A stretch of DNA of 64,000 bases from Tricholoma matsutake (GCA_026075535.2 AP026547.1:2666001-2730000), one strand, 5' to 3'. Numbered from the stretch's first letter, positions 45,201 to 56,318 are shown. Notes: generated from the letters alone by a model not told the origin. Translations and numbers: made by a program.

Positions 45201-46889
45201 ATTCGTGAAAGGACTTTGGTTACACATTCTTATGGAAGGCCTCTGCTAGCCGTTGTGAAATGTTGGATGTGGCACAAATGAATTCCACTTTGCAGGGAAT
45301 GGTAGCGACGAAGATGCGATCTCCCTCTTTGACCGAGTTTTTGCTTGAAAGGGGTGGTTCATCATGGTCTTCATCATGGTTATCATTGTTCACCAGTTGT
45401 GGAAGGTCCGGGATGTCTTCCATCTCGACATCAGGGGTAGGCATGGGACCTGCACAACAGGTATGAATGCTAGTGATTTCCCAAAAAGCGCTTGTGTGCT
45501 CTTCATTCATCTTGTTCTGACAGGTGTGGCAGTGATTCGGGCATTGACTCATTTTGACCTCATTAGTCTGCCAGTCCACCTCAGGATTATGCTCGTGGAG
45601 CCAGGTGAGGCCAAGAATAACATCTTGCTTGCCGATGCCAGTCACCGCAAACGTCGCACATTCAGAGTGGTCGCGAAATCATAGTAGGACCTCTACAACT
45701 TCCAAGATATTGCCTGCTTCATTCGCTGAGCCATCGACATTGAACACAGGGATGGGTCAGCTGAGTGCTTTTGTTGTGAGGTGATTTCACACAACAAAAT
45801 GGGAACTGACAAAAAGGCCGGTGGCGCCACAATCAAGTAGCGCCTTGGTCATGTGCACAGCGCCAGTATCAGTGGTTTGCAGTGATACTTCAAGCTCAAA
45901 TGAGTGGGGGCTCAGGGTCGCCGCTACAACATAGTGGTTGGGGAGTTGTTTCTCTCATTTAGGGTGTTTACAAAAATGCGAACGAGGATAGGGAGGGGTT
46001 AGTACAGCTTGCGCATCGTTCACAGAGAGATCAGTCAATGAAATAGAATTTGATTCATACACTTCGTCTACTGACAACACTTTGAAACAATTTTTCACAG
46101 ACAACGGTGGTGCGCTGCTCACTTGTTGTCACTGCAAAAATCCTCCTTTACTTCTACAACAGGCTCCTCATTCCTCTCGTTTGTGTTGCTCACATTCAGT
46201 GCTACAAATTCCTCCTGCACAAAATCCTGTTGCTCTTTGCCATCCATGTACCAAATGTCAAACCATCTTGGGCATTTGGGTTGTGTATGACCAGTTTCTC
46301 CACAATGAAAGTAGACGAGCGCAGATCTGTCCTTTGGTTTAGTGGGTGCAGAGACACTTTGCACCAAAGGTGTGTATCACAATGGGGCGGTTGTGTGCGA
46401 AATCAGGGGGAGGGGCCACACCATGGTGGGAATGAGCTTGCGGAACATGTTCCCTGGCTGTGAGCTGGTTTTGGATCGTGAGGCCATTCGTGAAGACGTG
46501 CAAAAAGCCTCATTCGCAATGCAATTTTTGTCGCAGACAATAGCAGCATTGTACCACTGCTTGGGGGTGTTATCCAAAGGTCGTCTGGTGGTGAGACAGG
46601 CTACATGGTCTTGGATCTTTGCGTTTGGACCTTGTTGGAATGTGAGGACGATATGCGAGCCCTCGAAGTACTGTGCTTGCTCTACCAGTTCACAGAAGTC
46701 GTCGATGTACTCGTCAACGGTTTGTGTACCTTGGAAGTACTTCACAGTCTCAAGCTCAGTCCGTGAAGATTGGATCTCATTCTTTGGACAGAACTCGTTT
46801 GTGAATTCATCCACAAAATCGGAGTAGGAGGCATAGGGGAGTCTTCTGCTTAGTTGGTAGTTGCGCATGAGACAATCCACAAACTGTGC
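42253..46889 (-). pseudogene. Chromodomain gypsy J, gag core to chromodomain
   Basis: In the minus direction: gag (about 46889-46380), a zinc knuckle whose first cysteine is Tyr (Y-F-H-C-G-E-T-G-H, about 46255), protease with L-D-C-G-A-T (about 45830), RT with D-Y-C-T-L-N and V-Y-L-D-D-I-L-I-F (about 44625), RNase H ([15 protein letters not shown]), integrase (zinc-binding C-K-A-C-D-L-C, about 43400; H-P-Q-S-D-G-Q-T-E-R, about 43030) and chromodomain (Y-L-V-R-W-R-G-Y-G-H-K-E-N-S-W, about 42370). Stops and frameshifts are frequent, several of them TGA in place of CGA (for example between N-Q-L and G-V-K-Y-F near 44842). Gag continues at 49439 beyond X2. It is a different family from N, with about the same domain order. 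Confidence 0.92.
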
Positions 46890-47160
46890 GGCTCATCGAG
46901 TACTTTACACTCCCCCACCTATTCCGGTTGAATTCTGGTTCGTCTGGCCAGAATTTCTGGAATTTCTGGAATCTGGTGGAATTTTTTTTGTATGTAGTTT
47001 TCCCTATGCAGCACAATTCCAGTCAGAATAAGGATCCAATTTACACCTGAAATCCCCGGAATCTGACCGGACTCATTACAACTGGAATAACAGGAATAAC
47101 CAGACTAACTGGAATAACCGGAATGCACGTGCTTTCCCAAATAAAAGCTCGACACACATC

Positions 47161-47235
47161 AAGAATTGAACACTCGACCTTGGGTCTGCACACATAACAG
47201 CACGCTTAACCACTGAGCTACCAAGCAATTATTCT
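47161..47235 (-). promoter_or_regulatory. tRNA-like Pol III module facing the left end of X2
   Basis: On the minus strand it has A-box TAGCTCAGTGG and B-box-like GTTCAATTC, almost identical to 5105-5180. It points outward to 46898. Confidence 0.6.
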
Positions 47236-47484
47236 TGGGCATACATTTAATACTTTTATTACCCAACCAAGGTACATAGTTAATCACAGCCATTAATGGA
47301 ATAATTAATAAGTATGCATACACATGACATGTGACACATGACTGCCAGCTCACAACCACCACCACCACTGTCGCCAACACCGCCTCCTCCTCCTCTCCAC
47401 TCTACCACCACCACTGCATGCGCACCCACCACCACTGTTCCCACGCCCAATGCCACCATCACCACCACCTTCAAACAAGCCGAC

Positions 47485-48065
47485 TGGATGGAATGCGGGC
47501 CCAAACGACGCATATCGCATTGTTTGAGGCCTAAGTATGTTTTTTTTCATTTGCTTCTTGTTTTTTCATCCTAACTAACTTGTTTTGTTTGTTTTATAGG
47601 TTCTACTCGACTGCCAGACATAACATAGGCCCAAACGACGTGATTGGACAGAACACAGGCCCAAACGATGCAGATCGCATCATTTGGGCCCTAAGTAAGA
47701 TTTTTTTTGTTTGCTTTTTGTTTTTATAAACTAACTAACCTTTTTTTTTAGCTTTCTAGGTTATAATCTACTGGCAATGATGCCACCACTCGCAAACAAG
47801 CCAACGTGGGCCCAAACGATGCAGATCGCGTTGTTTGGGCCCTACATAAGTTTTTTTTCATTTGGTTTTTGTTTTAATGAACTAACTAACTCATTTTTTT
47901 AGTTTTCTAGGTTATAATCTACTAGTAACGATGCCACCACCCGCAAATGAGCCAACACAGGCCCAAACACTGCAGATCGCATCGTTTGGGCCCTATGTGA
48001 GTTTTTTTCATTTGCTTTTTGTTTTTATAAACTAACTAATTGTAATTTATTGCTTTTTAGGTTGT
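47485..48065 (+). repeat. Palindrome plus intron-like array in X2
   Basis: Units are joined as in X1. Donors are GTATG, GTAAG, ATAAG and GTGAG. Branch-like ACTAACTAAC is present in each unit. Acceptors TATAG, TTTAG and TTTTAG precede GTT. The palindrome core GGGCCCAAAC...TTTGGGCCC has CpG losses in some units (for example GCATCATTTGGGCCC). Confidence 0.65.
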
Positions 48066-48319
48066 ATACTACTGGGGACGACCTGCCACAACAAAAAACA
48101 TGCAACCCATGCCCATGCCCACCTGATCCCCTCCTCCCCATTCAAATGGGGTGTGAGGCTGTCGACATGGGCTAGGAGGGTGCAGAGGGATGCCAGGAGA
48201 CCCCGGAAGGGGGGTACCTGCCTAGTAAACACCCACCAACCTCTGTACTCGTGCCATGTCGCACTGACGCACCCAAACCCCCCCCCCCCCAAAAAAAAAG
48301 AAAAAAACAGAAATCCAGA

Positions 48320-48735
48320 CAGGGGACGACAGTGACAAATGACAAAGCCACCCACCCCCTGCCTCACAAGCAACTGCTCGTGGGTTGGATCGTGGGTGGA
48401 ATGATGCCCAGGTGCAGGGACAGGAGATGACAATGACACACCACCCACCCCCAGCCTCACGAGCAACTGCTCGTGGGGTGGATCGCGGGTGGAACGACAA
48501 TGATGACAAGCCACCCACCCCCAGCCTCATGAGCAACTGCTCATGGGGTGGAACATGGGTGGAACGGTGCCCAGGTGCAGGGATAGGAGACGACAATGCA
48601 CCACCCACCCCCAGCCTCATGAGCAACTGCTCGTGGGGTGGATCGTGGGTGGAATGACAATGATGACAAGCCACCTACCCCCAGCCTCATGAGCAACTGC
48701 TTGTGGGGTGGATCGTGGGTGGAAGGACAGACAAC
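48320..48735 (+). repeat. Palindromic minisatellite of X2
   Basis: About five units of 60-110 bp each hold CACGAGCAACTGCTCGTG or a close variant (a perfect 8-bp-arm hairpin when unmutated), then GGGGTGGATCGTGGGTGGAA. Unit variants differ mainly by CG to TG or CA. Confidence 0.85.
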
Positions 48736-49099
48736 AGTGGGGTCGCATCCCCTCCCCTTCCCCCGCACTTCATGTGGAGAGGGATTTTTTTTGTATTTTT
48801 AATTATTTATTAGTATTGTGCCCCCCCTCCCCCATTTTGCATGGGGGAGGGATTTTTTTCTTCATGTTTTTACCTCCCCCCTCGCATTCGGCGTGAGGGG
48901 TTAGCTTTTTATGTATATAAATAAAACTCCCTCTCGCATCTTGTGAGAGGGAGAATTTTTTGCTTATGTATATAATTACAATTATCCCCACTCCCTCGCA
49001 TTCAATGTGAGGGATGTGGTTAATTAAAAAAATTTGATCTTAACTACTTCAAAAAAAATCAGAGTGTCATGAATAAACATTATATTACTATCTAATAAT
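48735..49099 (+). repeat. C/G hairpin chain of X2
   Basis: Successive hairpins with arms of 6-11 bp (CCCTCC/GGAGGG type, loops GCACTTCATG, ATTTTGCAT, GCATTCGGCGT, GCATCTTG, GCATTCAAT) are separated by T-rich and AT-rich spacers. The arms co-vary between units while the spacing is kept. Confidence 0.7.
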
Positions 49100-49190
49100 T
49101 CTCCTGTGGCTCAACTGGTTAAGCACACATGTTTGGTTTGTCATGTGATCACTCTAATCAAGATGTCTTGAGTTCAATCCTTACTCTGCA
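49100..49190 (+). promoter_or_regulatory. tRNA-like Pol III module facing the right end of X2
   Basis: It has A-box-like TGGCTCAACTGGTTAAGC and B-box-like GAGTTCAATCC, nearly the same as 26325-26415. It points outward to 49430. Confidence 0.6.
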
Positions 49191-49438
49191 CAAATATATT
49201 TTGTAGGCACTTTGACAACTTAAGACTTGAAATTTGACTATCCATTAGGGTATATACTCTAAGTTGAGGATCTGGAGTAACCAGAATCTGGTCAGAATAA
49301 CCGGAATAACTGGACTCCAACCGGAATAACTGGACTCCAACTGGAATAACTGGACTCCAACCGGAATAATTGGACTCCAACTGGAATAACTGGACTCCGA
49401 CCAGAATAGGTGGGGGAGGGTAAATTACAGGGCTCATC

Positions 49439-49793
49439 CGCCCTTCATGAATGAGAGGGCCCACATAACCTGCGCATGCTCATCCGCAAATTGATGAGGA
49501 GCAAGGGCAAAATAGAGTGCGCACAAATTCAGGAATGCTCGTCCGAGTGAATGATCACCCGAAAAGTCTGCAGGGTTTGCAGGCTTGGGGCGGTAATCTT
49601 GCGACGATGTTTCACAATGGATTTCGTGAACTACTGGGCCAGGAGACCCTAGGTCTGTGGGGTTGGAGATGCTTGGAAGCACCTAGGGCTCTTTGTGGTC
49701 TGCCTCTCGTTGTGCGAATACTGCCATAGTCTGTACAAGGCCTGCAATGCTCACTTCAATGCACTGGAGGCAGTCCTCATTGTCTGTGTCCAT
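49439..49793 (-). pseudogene. gag N-terminus of gypsy J
   Basis: The frame from ATG 49793 (M-D-T-D-N-E-D-C) crosses one TAG (49683) and then reads P-K-P-A-N-P-A-D-F-S-G-D, A-Q-V-M-W-A-L-S-F-M-K-G-G, a capsid-core motif, up to X2. The continuation beyond X2 starts with Q-F-V-D at 46889. A further upstream ATG exists in frame at 49889. Gag begins 160 bp inside the LTR border at 49952. Confidence 0.8.
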
Positions 49794-49951
49794 AGGAAGG
49801 TTGGTAGTTGTGTAAAGGGGCAGAAGAGTTGAGTGGAGGGATGATAGCGAAGCTCTCCAAAGTTGCAAAGCAGGCACGAAAATTTTCATAAACTGAGTTG
49901 CTGGCTGTGGTAACCTACTACCTTCAGTCCACTAAAGAGAGAGTTTTCTTC

Positions 49952-51902
49952 TGTAAGGGCAACCTTACAATCAGAGTCCTAAGAAATCGATACTTGCAAG
50001 GGAAAACCAAAGATTAGATTCAATAACTATTGAACAAGGAAAAGACCCATACCTTGCAGGGGAAAACCAAAGAGAAAACTCTAAGGAGTCCGGTGCAAGG
50101 CTGAAGTATATATATGGAAGGCATGCGACATTCTAAAATACTTGGAGCCCCTTCCATCCTAGCACTAATTCAGATCCAGGATCGTGTTCCCATTTGGGGA
50201 GACGGCCATCAATCAGTGATAGTGTCCACATCAGGCCATGCTTGGTAAGTGGTGTCCGCATCAGGCCATGATTGGTAATGGGCATGCAAAGACATCCTTG
50301 ATCGTTTCCACAGGCACAATGATTGTGCAACTGGTTTGCGCAAAGGCATAAACTGCGACAACGGTTTGCGCAGGGGTATTGACTGCAAGAATGGTGAGAG
50401 TACAATAGGGGCTGATGGATTGACATATCAGAATGTTTGTAGATGGTTGGCGCAAAAGGTGCCTCATTGCATGAAAGGCACTTTGTTGCGCAAATGTTTG
50501 CAGGTGTGCGGAAACATTGATGATGCTCAACCCAGAAACCCAAACAAAACCCACAAAAAGGCTTCGGATGGTATAACACGAGTCAGAGAAAGGATGCGAG
50601 GCCCTCTAGATGTCACCTGTCAGACTGACCATCAAATAGTCATAAAACAACTGCTTGTCGAAGCAGTTCAAAGCTAAAAGAATGTGTTTCGAGGACTTGC
50701 GATGATTTTTGAGGTGTTGCAATGATTTTCGAGGTGTTGAAATATTTTTCAAGGTTTTTTCAAAGAAGTCTCGAGGAATTTCGAGTGCACAAATCTGTTC
50801 GGATGCAAGATTGGGGGACTAGACGAGTAGTAGAAGTGAAGCAAAGGCGAATTGAGGGAAACAAGAGTGAAAATAGTGTAATGCAAGGAATTTTGAGGAA
50901 TTTTGAGGAAGTTTAGCATAAAACACCAAACTTCAGACTGAATAAGACTAAACTGAACTCTCAAATCACTGTGATCTGGGAGGAAGATGACGACTTTCTT
51001 CTTTTTCTTTGTATCTAGTACATCTTTTTATATAAAATAAAGAAAGTACCTAAAAAGGCTAGAGAACATGAGGCAAACATGTGGAAAACTCGAGGCAAAA
51101 GACAATATAAGTATATCAGAACAATAAAGTGAGCCTAGAAAGGGTGAATATAACACATGATGAAGAAATAATAAGAAATAATAGCTAAAACTGGACTGTC
51201 CTTGTTATAAATTGAATAAAAGATCAGAAACTGCTTCAAGCAGATTGTATGCATGCACATGTGGTCAAAATGTGTTCAATATACTCGATATAGTGTCCCA
51301 TGTGTCCAGCATGTGTCTGAAGATCGTTCGAATAGGAAATACTGTGTCCAATGATGTTTTTTGAGGTTCAATGTTTTTCAAAGATTTCCGAAGATTCTTT
51401 GGACTTTGTTCATGGCCCGATATCGGTGTGATATTGTTCAACAATGGTAGGGGATACGTCTGGCATGTGTGCAATGACCATTTGGATAGTGATATAGTGT
51501 CCAATATTGATTTTTGATGTTCGATGATTTTCGAAGTTGGTCAAGGAAATATCGGACTTGTTCGAAGGCCGATATCACTGCGATATTGCTCGATACTGGT
51601 TCGGAACTCATCGACAATGTTCCAGGTGTATGTCCTGAGCTGTACGAAGGTCGGGGGAATTGTATTATGGCGGCCAAAGGCATACGAAGAATTTCGAGGT
51701 GTTGCAAAGAATTTTGAAGCATTCTCGTGACTTTGTAGAGGTTTGTAGAGGTTTGTAGAGCTTTGGAGGGGTTCGTATGGGCTTGTAGAGCTTTGACAAT
51801 GATCGTAGATGTGTTTTCTGAGCTTGAACAACAAGGTGGACCTATCAACATTCACAAATGTGCGCCAACCATTGTAGGGGCTCATAAGGTGTTCCCCTTA
51901 CA
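49952..51902 (-). repeat. 5' LTR of J, interrupted by solo LTR D
   Basis: On the plus strand it runs from TGTAAGGGCAACC to TTCCCCTTACA. Without D and one duplication copy it is about 615 bp. Both ends resemble those of solo LTR K (59021-59446), so the border assignment is supported by a relative. It contains a twice-repeated CTTGCAAGGG-AAAACC block, and near 50220-50280 a short tandem of GTGTCCRCATCAGGCCATG. Confidence 0.7.
50518..51847 (-). repeat. Solo LTR D, TSD ACAT
   Basis: It runs from TGATGATGCTCAACCC to CCTATCA (1330 bp) with ACAT duplicated at 50514-50517 and 51848-51851. It is of the same end type as A, B and C and closest to E, which is inverted and shorter. Confidence 0.88.
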
Positions 51903-51939
51903 CTGTCCTCATACCCCTTTTAAACTTCTGATATATCTT

Positions 51940-52960
51940 ATCTAGATTCCAGATGATTTGGGCCTTGGATAAATTATTAGCTGGAAAAGCCTGTATGAGC
52001 TTGTCCCAATTAGCTGCAGATGCATGTTGCTGTCTATCAGATCAGTATTGAACCAAGACCCAGGAAACCAACATACCAATTTTGGGGACAAACTTTTAAA
52101 TGCATTCCAACTGGCATGCCTATCCTTCAATAGGTCCCTCCTAATAGTACTTCTGAAAAAAAGAGTCATTGAATGAGAGCATGGTTGAGATGTATTTGAA
52201 GTGGCTTGCATATGTTGCAAGTTCATCCCCTTTGATCATGTCCCCATTCACTGCGATGCCTTTTTCAATCATAGACTCACTATTAACTAAAGGATTAATC
52301 ACTGGAACCTGGATCTTGAGGTCTGTGGCATCCTGCATGCTGGATAGGCTAGTGTGTTCCTAATATAAAATAATCAGTGATTGAAATACTTTAAAGAAGA
52401 AATCAAACAGATGCACTTCACTGCATTTGTTAACTTTGCGCAAGCTGTTTTTTTGGGACCCCTATTTGAGATATATTCAGGAAAAAGGGTTTATAAGGAA
52501 ACAAGAGAAAGATCAATCACCGGCTTCCATTTGGGAGGCCTTGCCTCATGCACCTTTTTTGGACTTGAAGGAGTTATTGAGGGGGGCTTTGGAAAGGATA
52601 ACCCAAGGGTCATCAGTGCTTGGCCCTGCAGGTCTTTGCTTCCTCAGTTCACACTTGGGTTGAATTTTCTGGGGATTGCTTTCCATTATTGGAATTTGAT
52701 GCTGAGGTCATCCATGCTTCCAATGCACTACAGGGCTTGGGTCATTTGATGAAAGTAATCCCATAGAATTTTGTGGAAAAAGGGGCATGGGGTTTTCATC
52801 CAAAACACTTGCAACATTGAAAACCATATCAGGATTTGGCGCAGATGGGGTGGTATCATCCATATCTATTGTCACTATCCGGATTAGTTCAAACTGACAC
52901 CAATGAACCTAAGATGACCCACTTTTATGGCTCTCATTTAGTGATTGCAACTCCTCCTTT
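51940..52960 (-). pseudogene. Unidentified multi-exon remnant, perhaps gag-like
   Basis: Minus-strand readings such as P-D-M-V-F-N-V-A-S-V-L-D-E-N-P-M-P-L-F (about 52820), K-K-V-H-E-A-R-P-P-K-W-K-P-V-I (about 52540), L-V-N-S-E-S-M-I-E-K-G-I-A-V (about 52270) and, after a possible intron, A-N-W-D-K-L-I-Q-A-F-P-A (about 52000) look like exons of one decayed gene. I cannot name the family. Stops are present in each segment. Confidence 0.35.
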
Positions 52961-53084
52961 TCTATCATGTTTTCTAACCGTGACAATGACTGCACTGTAC
53001 AGAGTCCTGCTTGCACAGATTGGGAACGGAGTACACTCAGCCATTTGAGGGCTTCAACAGGATAAAGTGACTGTCCAAGTAATC

Positions 53085-53345
53085 CATCTGATATACTCCT
53101 TCACATCACTGCTAAACTCTTTCAGATCATTTCAGAATGCTTCATAGTGTTTTGTGTTACTTTTTACGGCTTCACAGAACTTCGCACAGCCTAATACTGC
53201 TTTGCAATGTCTTACAGTACATTTACCAGCCTTTGGATAGCATGGTGATATTCAGTACTATCTCGCAACCTTACTCTGACTCATGTTATATCTCCTAAGA
53301 CCAGTTTAGTTGGTTTTGGTTGAGTTTCTGGGTTGAGCATCATCA
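53085..53345 (+). repeat. LTR fragment G (3' end of F-type LTR)
   Basis: About 260 bp are nearly co-linear with 33085-33343 and end CATCATCA. The 5' part is missing. Copia sequence follows directly. Confidence 0.8.
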
Positions 53346-53979
53346 GCATCATTGGTACTTCAAGCTCATTGAGATAATGGTCAATGGCCTAGGATTCACA
53401 AGGTGCAACATGGATCAAGCTGTCTTTATGCATTGAGAAGGGAATGAGCTAATCGTTGTGCTTGTGCATGTCGACAATTGCATGATCACAGCTAGCACTT
53501 TGACATTAATTTTAGACTTCAAGCGGAAGATCTCAGAGCATGTGGAAATCACTGACCTTGGTGAGCTTCACTGGCTTCTTGGGATCAAGATTCGTCATGA
53601 TCGTGACCAATGTTCTATCCACCTCTCCCAACAATTGTATATTGACTCAATCATCTGCCATTACAACCTGCAGGACCTCAAGCCTGCTGCCACACCTATG
53701 GAGACAAACCTCCATCTCTCCTCATCTCAATCACCTTCCACCACTTCCAAATTCACACAAATGCATGACACACCATACCACAAAGCTGTTAGGTTACTTA
53801 TGTATGCATCCCTCAGCACTCGCCCAGATATTTCCTTTGCAGTTCAAACTGTCTTGAGATTCTCAACAAAAGCTGGACCAGCACACTGGGACACTGTCAA
53901 ACATATCTTCTGTTACTTGAAAGGTATGAACCACCTCTGTTTGTTGTATGGTCTATCGCAAGAAGATTTGATGGGTTTT
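53346..53979 (+). pseudogene. Ty1/copia reverse transcriptase (part)
   Basis: Reads D-Q-A-V-F-M-H (stop), E-G-N-E-L-I-V-V, then V-H-V-D-N-C in place of the catalytic Y-V-D-D, followed by L-G-E-L-H-W-L-L-G-I, T-P-M-E-T, Y-A-S-L-S-T-R-P-D-I-S-F-A-V and W-D-T-V-K-H-I-F-C-Y-L-K-G. This order is diagnostic of copia RT. The second catalytic Asp is Asn and an in-frame TGA is present, so it is inactive. The N-terminal gag, protease and integrase are absent. It is cut by the short-LTR element at 53980 and resumes at 56838. Confidence 0.88.
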
Positions 53980-53983
53980 GTGG

Positions 53984-54123
53984 TGGACACCCCAGAGGTG
54001 CCCTATTGCTGAGGCAATGGAATGCGATGGTATAGCAATGCTTGACTATGACAATGTGACTATGTGACTCTACCAACATGGTCACATGACTACCTGGAGT
54101 AGGTGACCACTCACCCTACTCCA
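53984..54123. repeat. Left LTR of the short-LTR element
   Basis: A 140-bp repeat with TG/CA termini. It contains GACAATGTGACTATGTGACT. Confidence 0.88.
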
Positions 54124-54567
54124 TCTGCCCCTCTCCAAGATGGCGATGTCCCCATTGCCTCTGAAAAGAAGGAAAAGAAGGGAAAAGAAAAAGAACAATA
54201 GGTATATGAATAATAAAACCAGTGCAGTAAAAAATTCTATGTGTGATATAAAAAATAAAATAAAGACAACTCAACATGGTGCCCATCCCAAAGCTCGAAG
54301 CACTCTACTCAGATCTGCCAGTTGAGGGTCACTGTCCCAATCAAGTTTTGGGGGGGGCTCTTGAAATACAGGACTTGGAATGGTTGGTTTACCTGGGCCC
54401 AGTCCAAAAGTATGTTTGTGAGTGATGATAGGACCTGCAGTCCACATCGGTCGACCTCCTCAAGTGAATGAATGGATTGGGGGGTTCCTCACTTGATTAC
54501 AACAGTGGGTTTGCCTTTGTATAGAGTTGAAAGCTTGGGGGGTATTAGAAGGTAGTGCCAAAAGGTC

Positions 54568-56318
54568 TCATGGTGGCAGCGACTGAGAGGTGATGGGTAA
54601 CAACTCAGCATCCTCTGCCCAGTCAAAATGTTGGCTTGGTTCAGGTACAAGTGGTGGGGCAGGTGTAATCTTTTGTTCTGGAGTTTCGACCAACTCATCG
54701 TGCAGGAGGGTGGAACAGGAGGCTTGGGACTCAACCTGGGGATCAGCAATGACAGTGGGGTTTGAGCTTGTCGACACTTCGATGTATTTTGATGTACATG
54801 GCTGTTCCTCATCTGGGGGCTCTGTCTGCATTGCGGCCACTCTCTGCCTGGGGCAGTGCATTGTCTGGGTGCTGGCATCAATGATGACGGGGCTGGTTGA
54901 GGTTGTCTGAATGTTGGCCTTGATGGTGGTGACAATGTTGGTGTCAGTTTGGGTGGTAGAGTTGGTGCAAACTGCCAGTGTCACGTTCTGCAACTGCAGG
55001 GGGGGTTTGACTCCTTCCATGCTCAATTTTGGAACTGCAGGGTTTCCACTAGTCTGTGAGGCTGTCTCACTGGTACTGAGCATGGTCTGGGCACTGGAGT
55101 TGATACAGATGGCGGGTGTCAATGATGGGAGCTGGTGGGGGGAATGAGAGGGTCTGGGGGGTGGTGCCATCATCGCCATGGTGTTTTTTTGTAGCCGTCG
55201 GTATTCGTCTGTCATAGGTAGCGAAGCAGTGCATTTTTGGGCATGCTGGGGCAAGCTGGGTGTCTGGGACAGGGCTTGTGGGTGTTCTGAGGGTTCCAGT
55301 AGTTTGTTTCGTTGTTTCTGAGCTGTGGGTCGTGGTCCAGAATGTGGTATAGAAGGGGGTTCAGCCATCATCGATGATGATGTGGCCATTGCACTGGGTA
55401 GTTTGGGGGTTTGACCGGGGTCTGGGGCAGGAGCATGGGGGAGCAGGGTGACATGGGGCAGCTCCTGGATCGATTCATCAAGCAAACAATGTGTTTTGAC
55501 AGGCAGGTTTGGTCCTCATTCTATGGCTCTGCTTTCTGGACTGTAGAGCATCTCTGTGCACTGTTTATGGCCTGGTTAGCCATCTCTAAGGTAAGGGCAG
55601 CTGTTTGGGTGCTAGTCATCACCCACATTGTTATTTTTTGGCTGTTTGGTTTGGGTGTCGTTGCTGCTGTTGACAGTGACGTGGCAGTGGCAGAAGGGGG
55701 GTTCTGGCAGGTAATGAGAGCTGGGTAGGGTTCATTCTCTGTTTGGCTAGCCGTCTCATTGGTACTGGATGTGATTTGGGTGCAGATGTCATTGGTAGCA
55801 ACCATTTGGGTGATTTTCGAGGGCTGGGGGTCTTCAAAGGCAGGCAGCTCCATTTGCAGGGTGGTACAGCAACATTTGGGGGGTGCGTTGGTCTGCACCA
55901 TCATTTTGTTGGTCATGGGAGCTGCCTGGGTGCTAGCATCGGTCCAAGTGGTTGTTTTGGGGTCAGTCTGGACTTGAGCCTCATCCAGGAGGACAGCACC
56001 TCTCCATAACTCACGGGTGTGGGCCTCCTTTGAGATACAAAGCCCTTTCCCATGGCCTGCCAACTTCTCCCCTTCATCAAGACCATCCTTTCTTCCTAAC
56101 CTATATCCAGCATTCTTCCCCTTTTCCCACATATTCTGTCCATTCTCGAGTATTTTCTCCTTCCCCATCTTTAGTCCTTCTTCCACACCTTCTTCCCATC
56201 CATCAAGTCGAGCTTCATCCAAGAGTATTTGGACTTCTTCATGTGTGTAGGTAAATGGTGGTGGTTGTGTCATTGCATCGTCTGATGATGCAGCAGTGGC
56301 TGTGCAGATGCATGTCAC
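54568..56318 (-). pseudogene. T/S-Q-T-repeat protein gene carried by the short-LTR element
   Basis: Two open stretches, 56318-55521 (265 codons) and 55485-54568 (305 codons), lie in different frames and read as one gene with a frameshift near 55500. The first has a helical start with W-E-E-G-V-E-E-G-L and G-R-K-D-G-L-D-E-G-E (residues about 35-85). The remainder is Pro/Thr/Ser-rich with at least ten spaced short motifs such as A-S-T-Q-T, N-S-T-T-Q-T-D, T-S-T-Q-T-A, T-A-S-Q-T, M-V-Q-T and A-M-Q-T-E. The C-terminus is H-F-D-W-A-E-D-A-E-L-L-P. T-Q-T is the known anchor of dynein light chain LC8 ligands; a link is inference. Family unknown to me. Confidence 0.6.

Larger units (their letters stand above)
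46898..49430. mobile_element. TIR element X2, uninterrupted 2533-bp copy
   Basis: TIRs GAGTACTTTACACTCCCCC and CTGTAATTTACCCTCCCCC are flanked by the 8-bp duplication GGCTCATC (46890-46897 and 49431-49438). It lies in the gag gene of J. It has all parts in order and no insertions: left subterminal repeats, tRNA-like (minus), CCACCA tract, palindrome-intron array, C/A runs, palindromic minisatellite, C/G hairpin chain, tRNA-like (plus) and right subterminal array. There is no transposase, so it must depend on an enzyme in trans, probably hAT-type by duplication length. Confidence 0.9.

Noticed and set aside
48320..48735. CRISPR-like array of repeats
   Set aside because: Units are near-identical tandem copies without unique spacers, in a eukaryotic transposon. 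It is a minisatellite.
48735..49099. Rho-independent terminators (GC hairpin plus T run)
   Set aside because: The window is eukaryotic and the hairpins form a regular chain inside a TIR element. A terminator call would be misleading.
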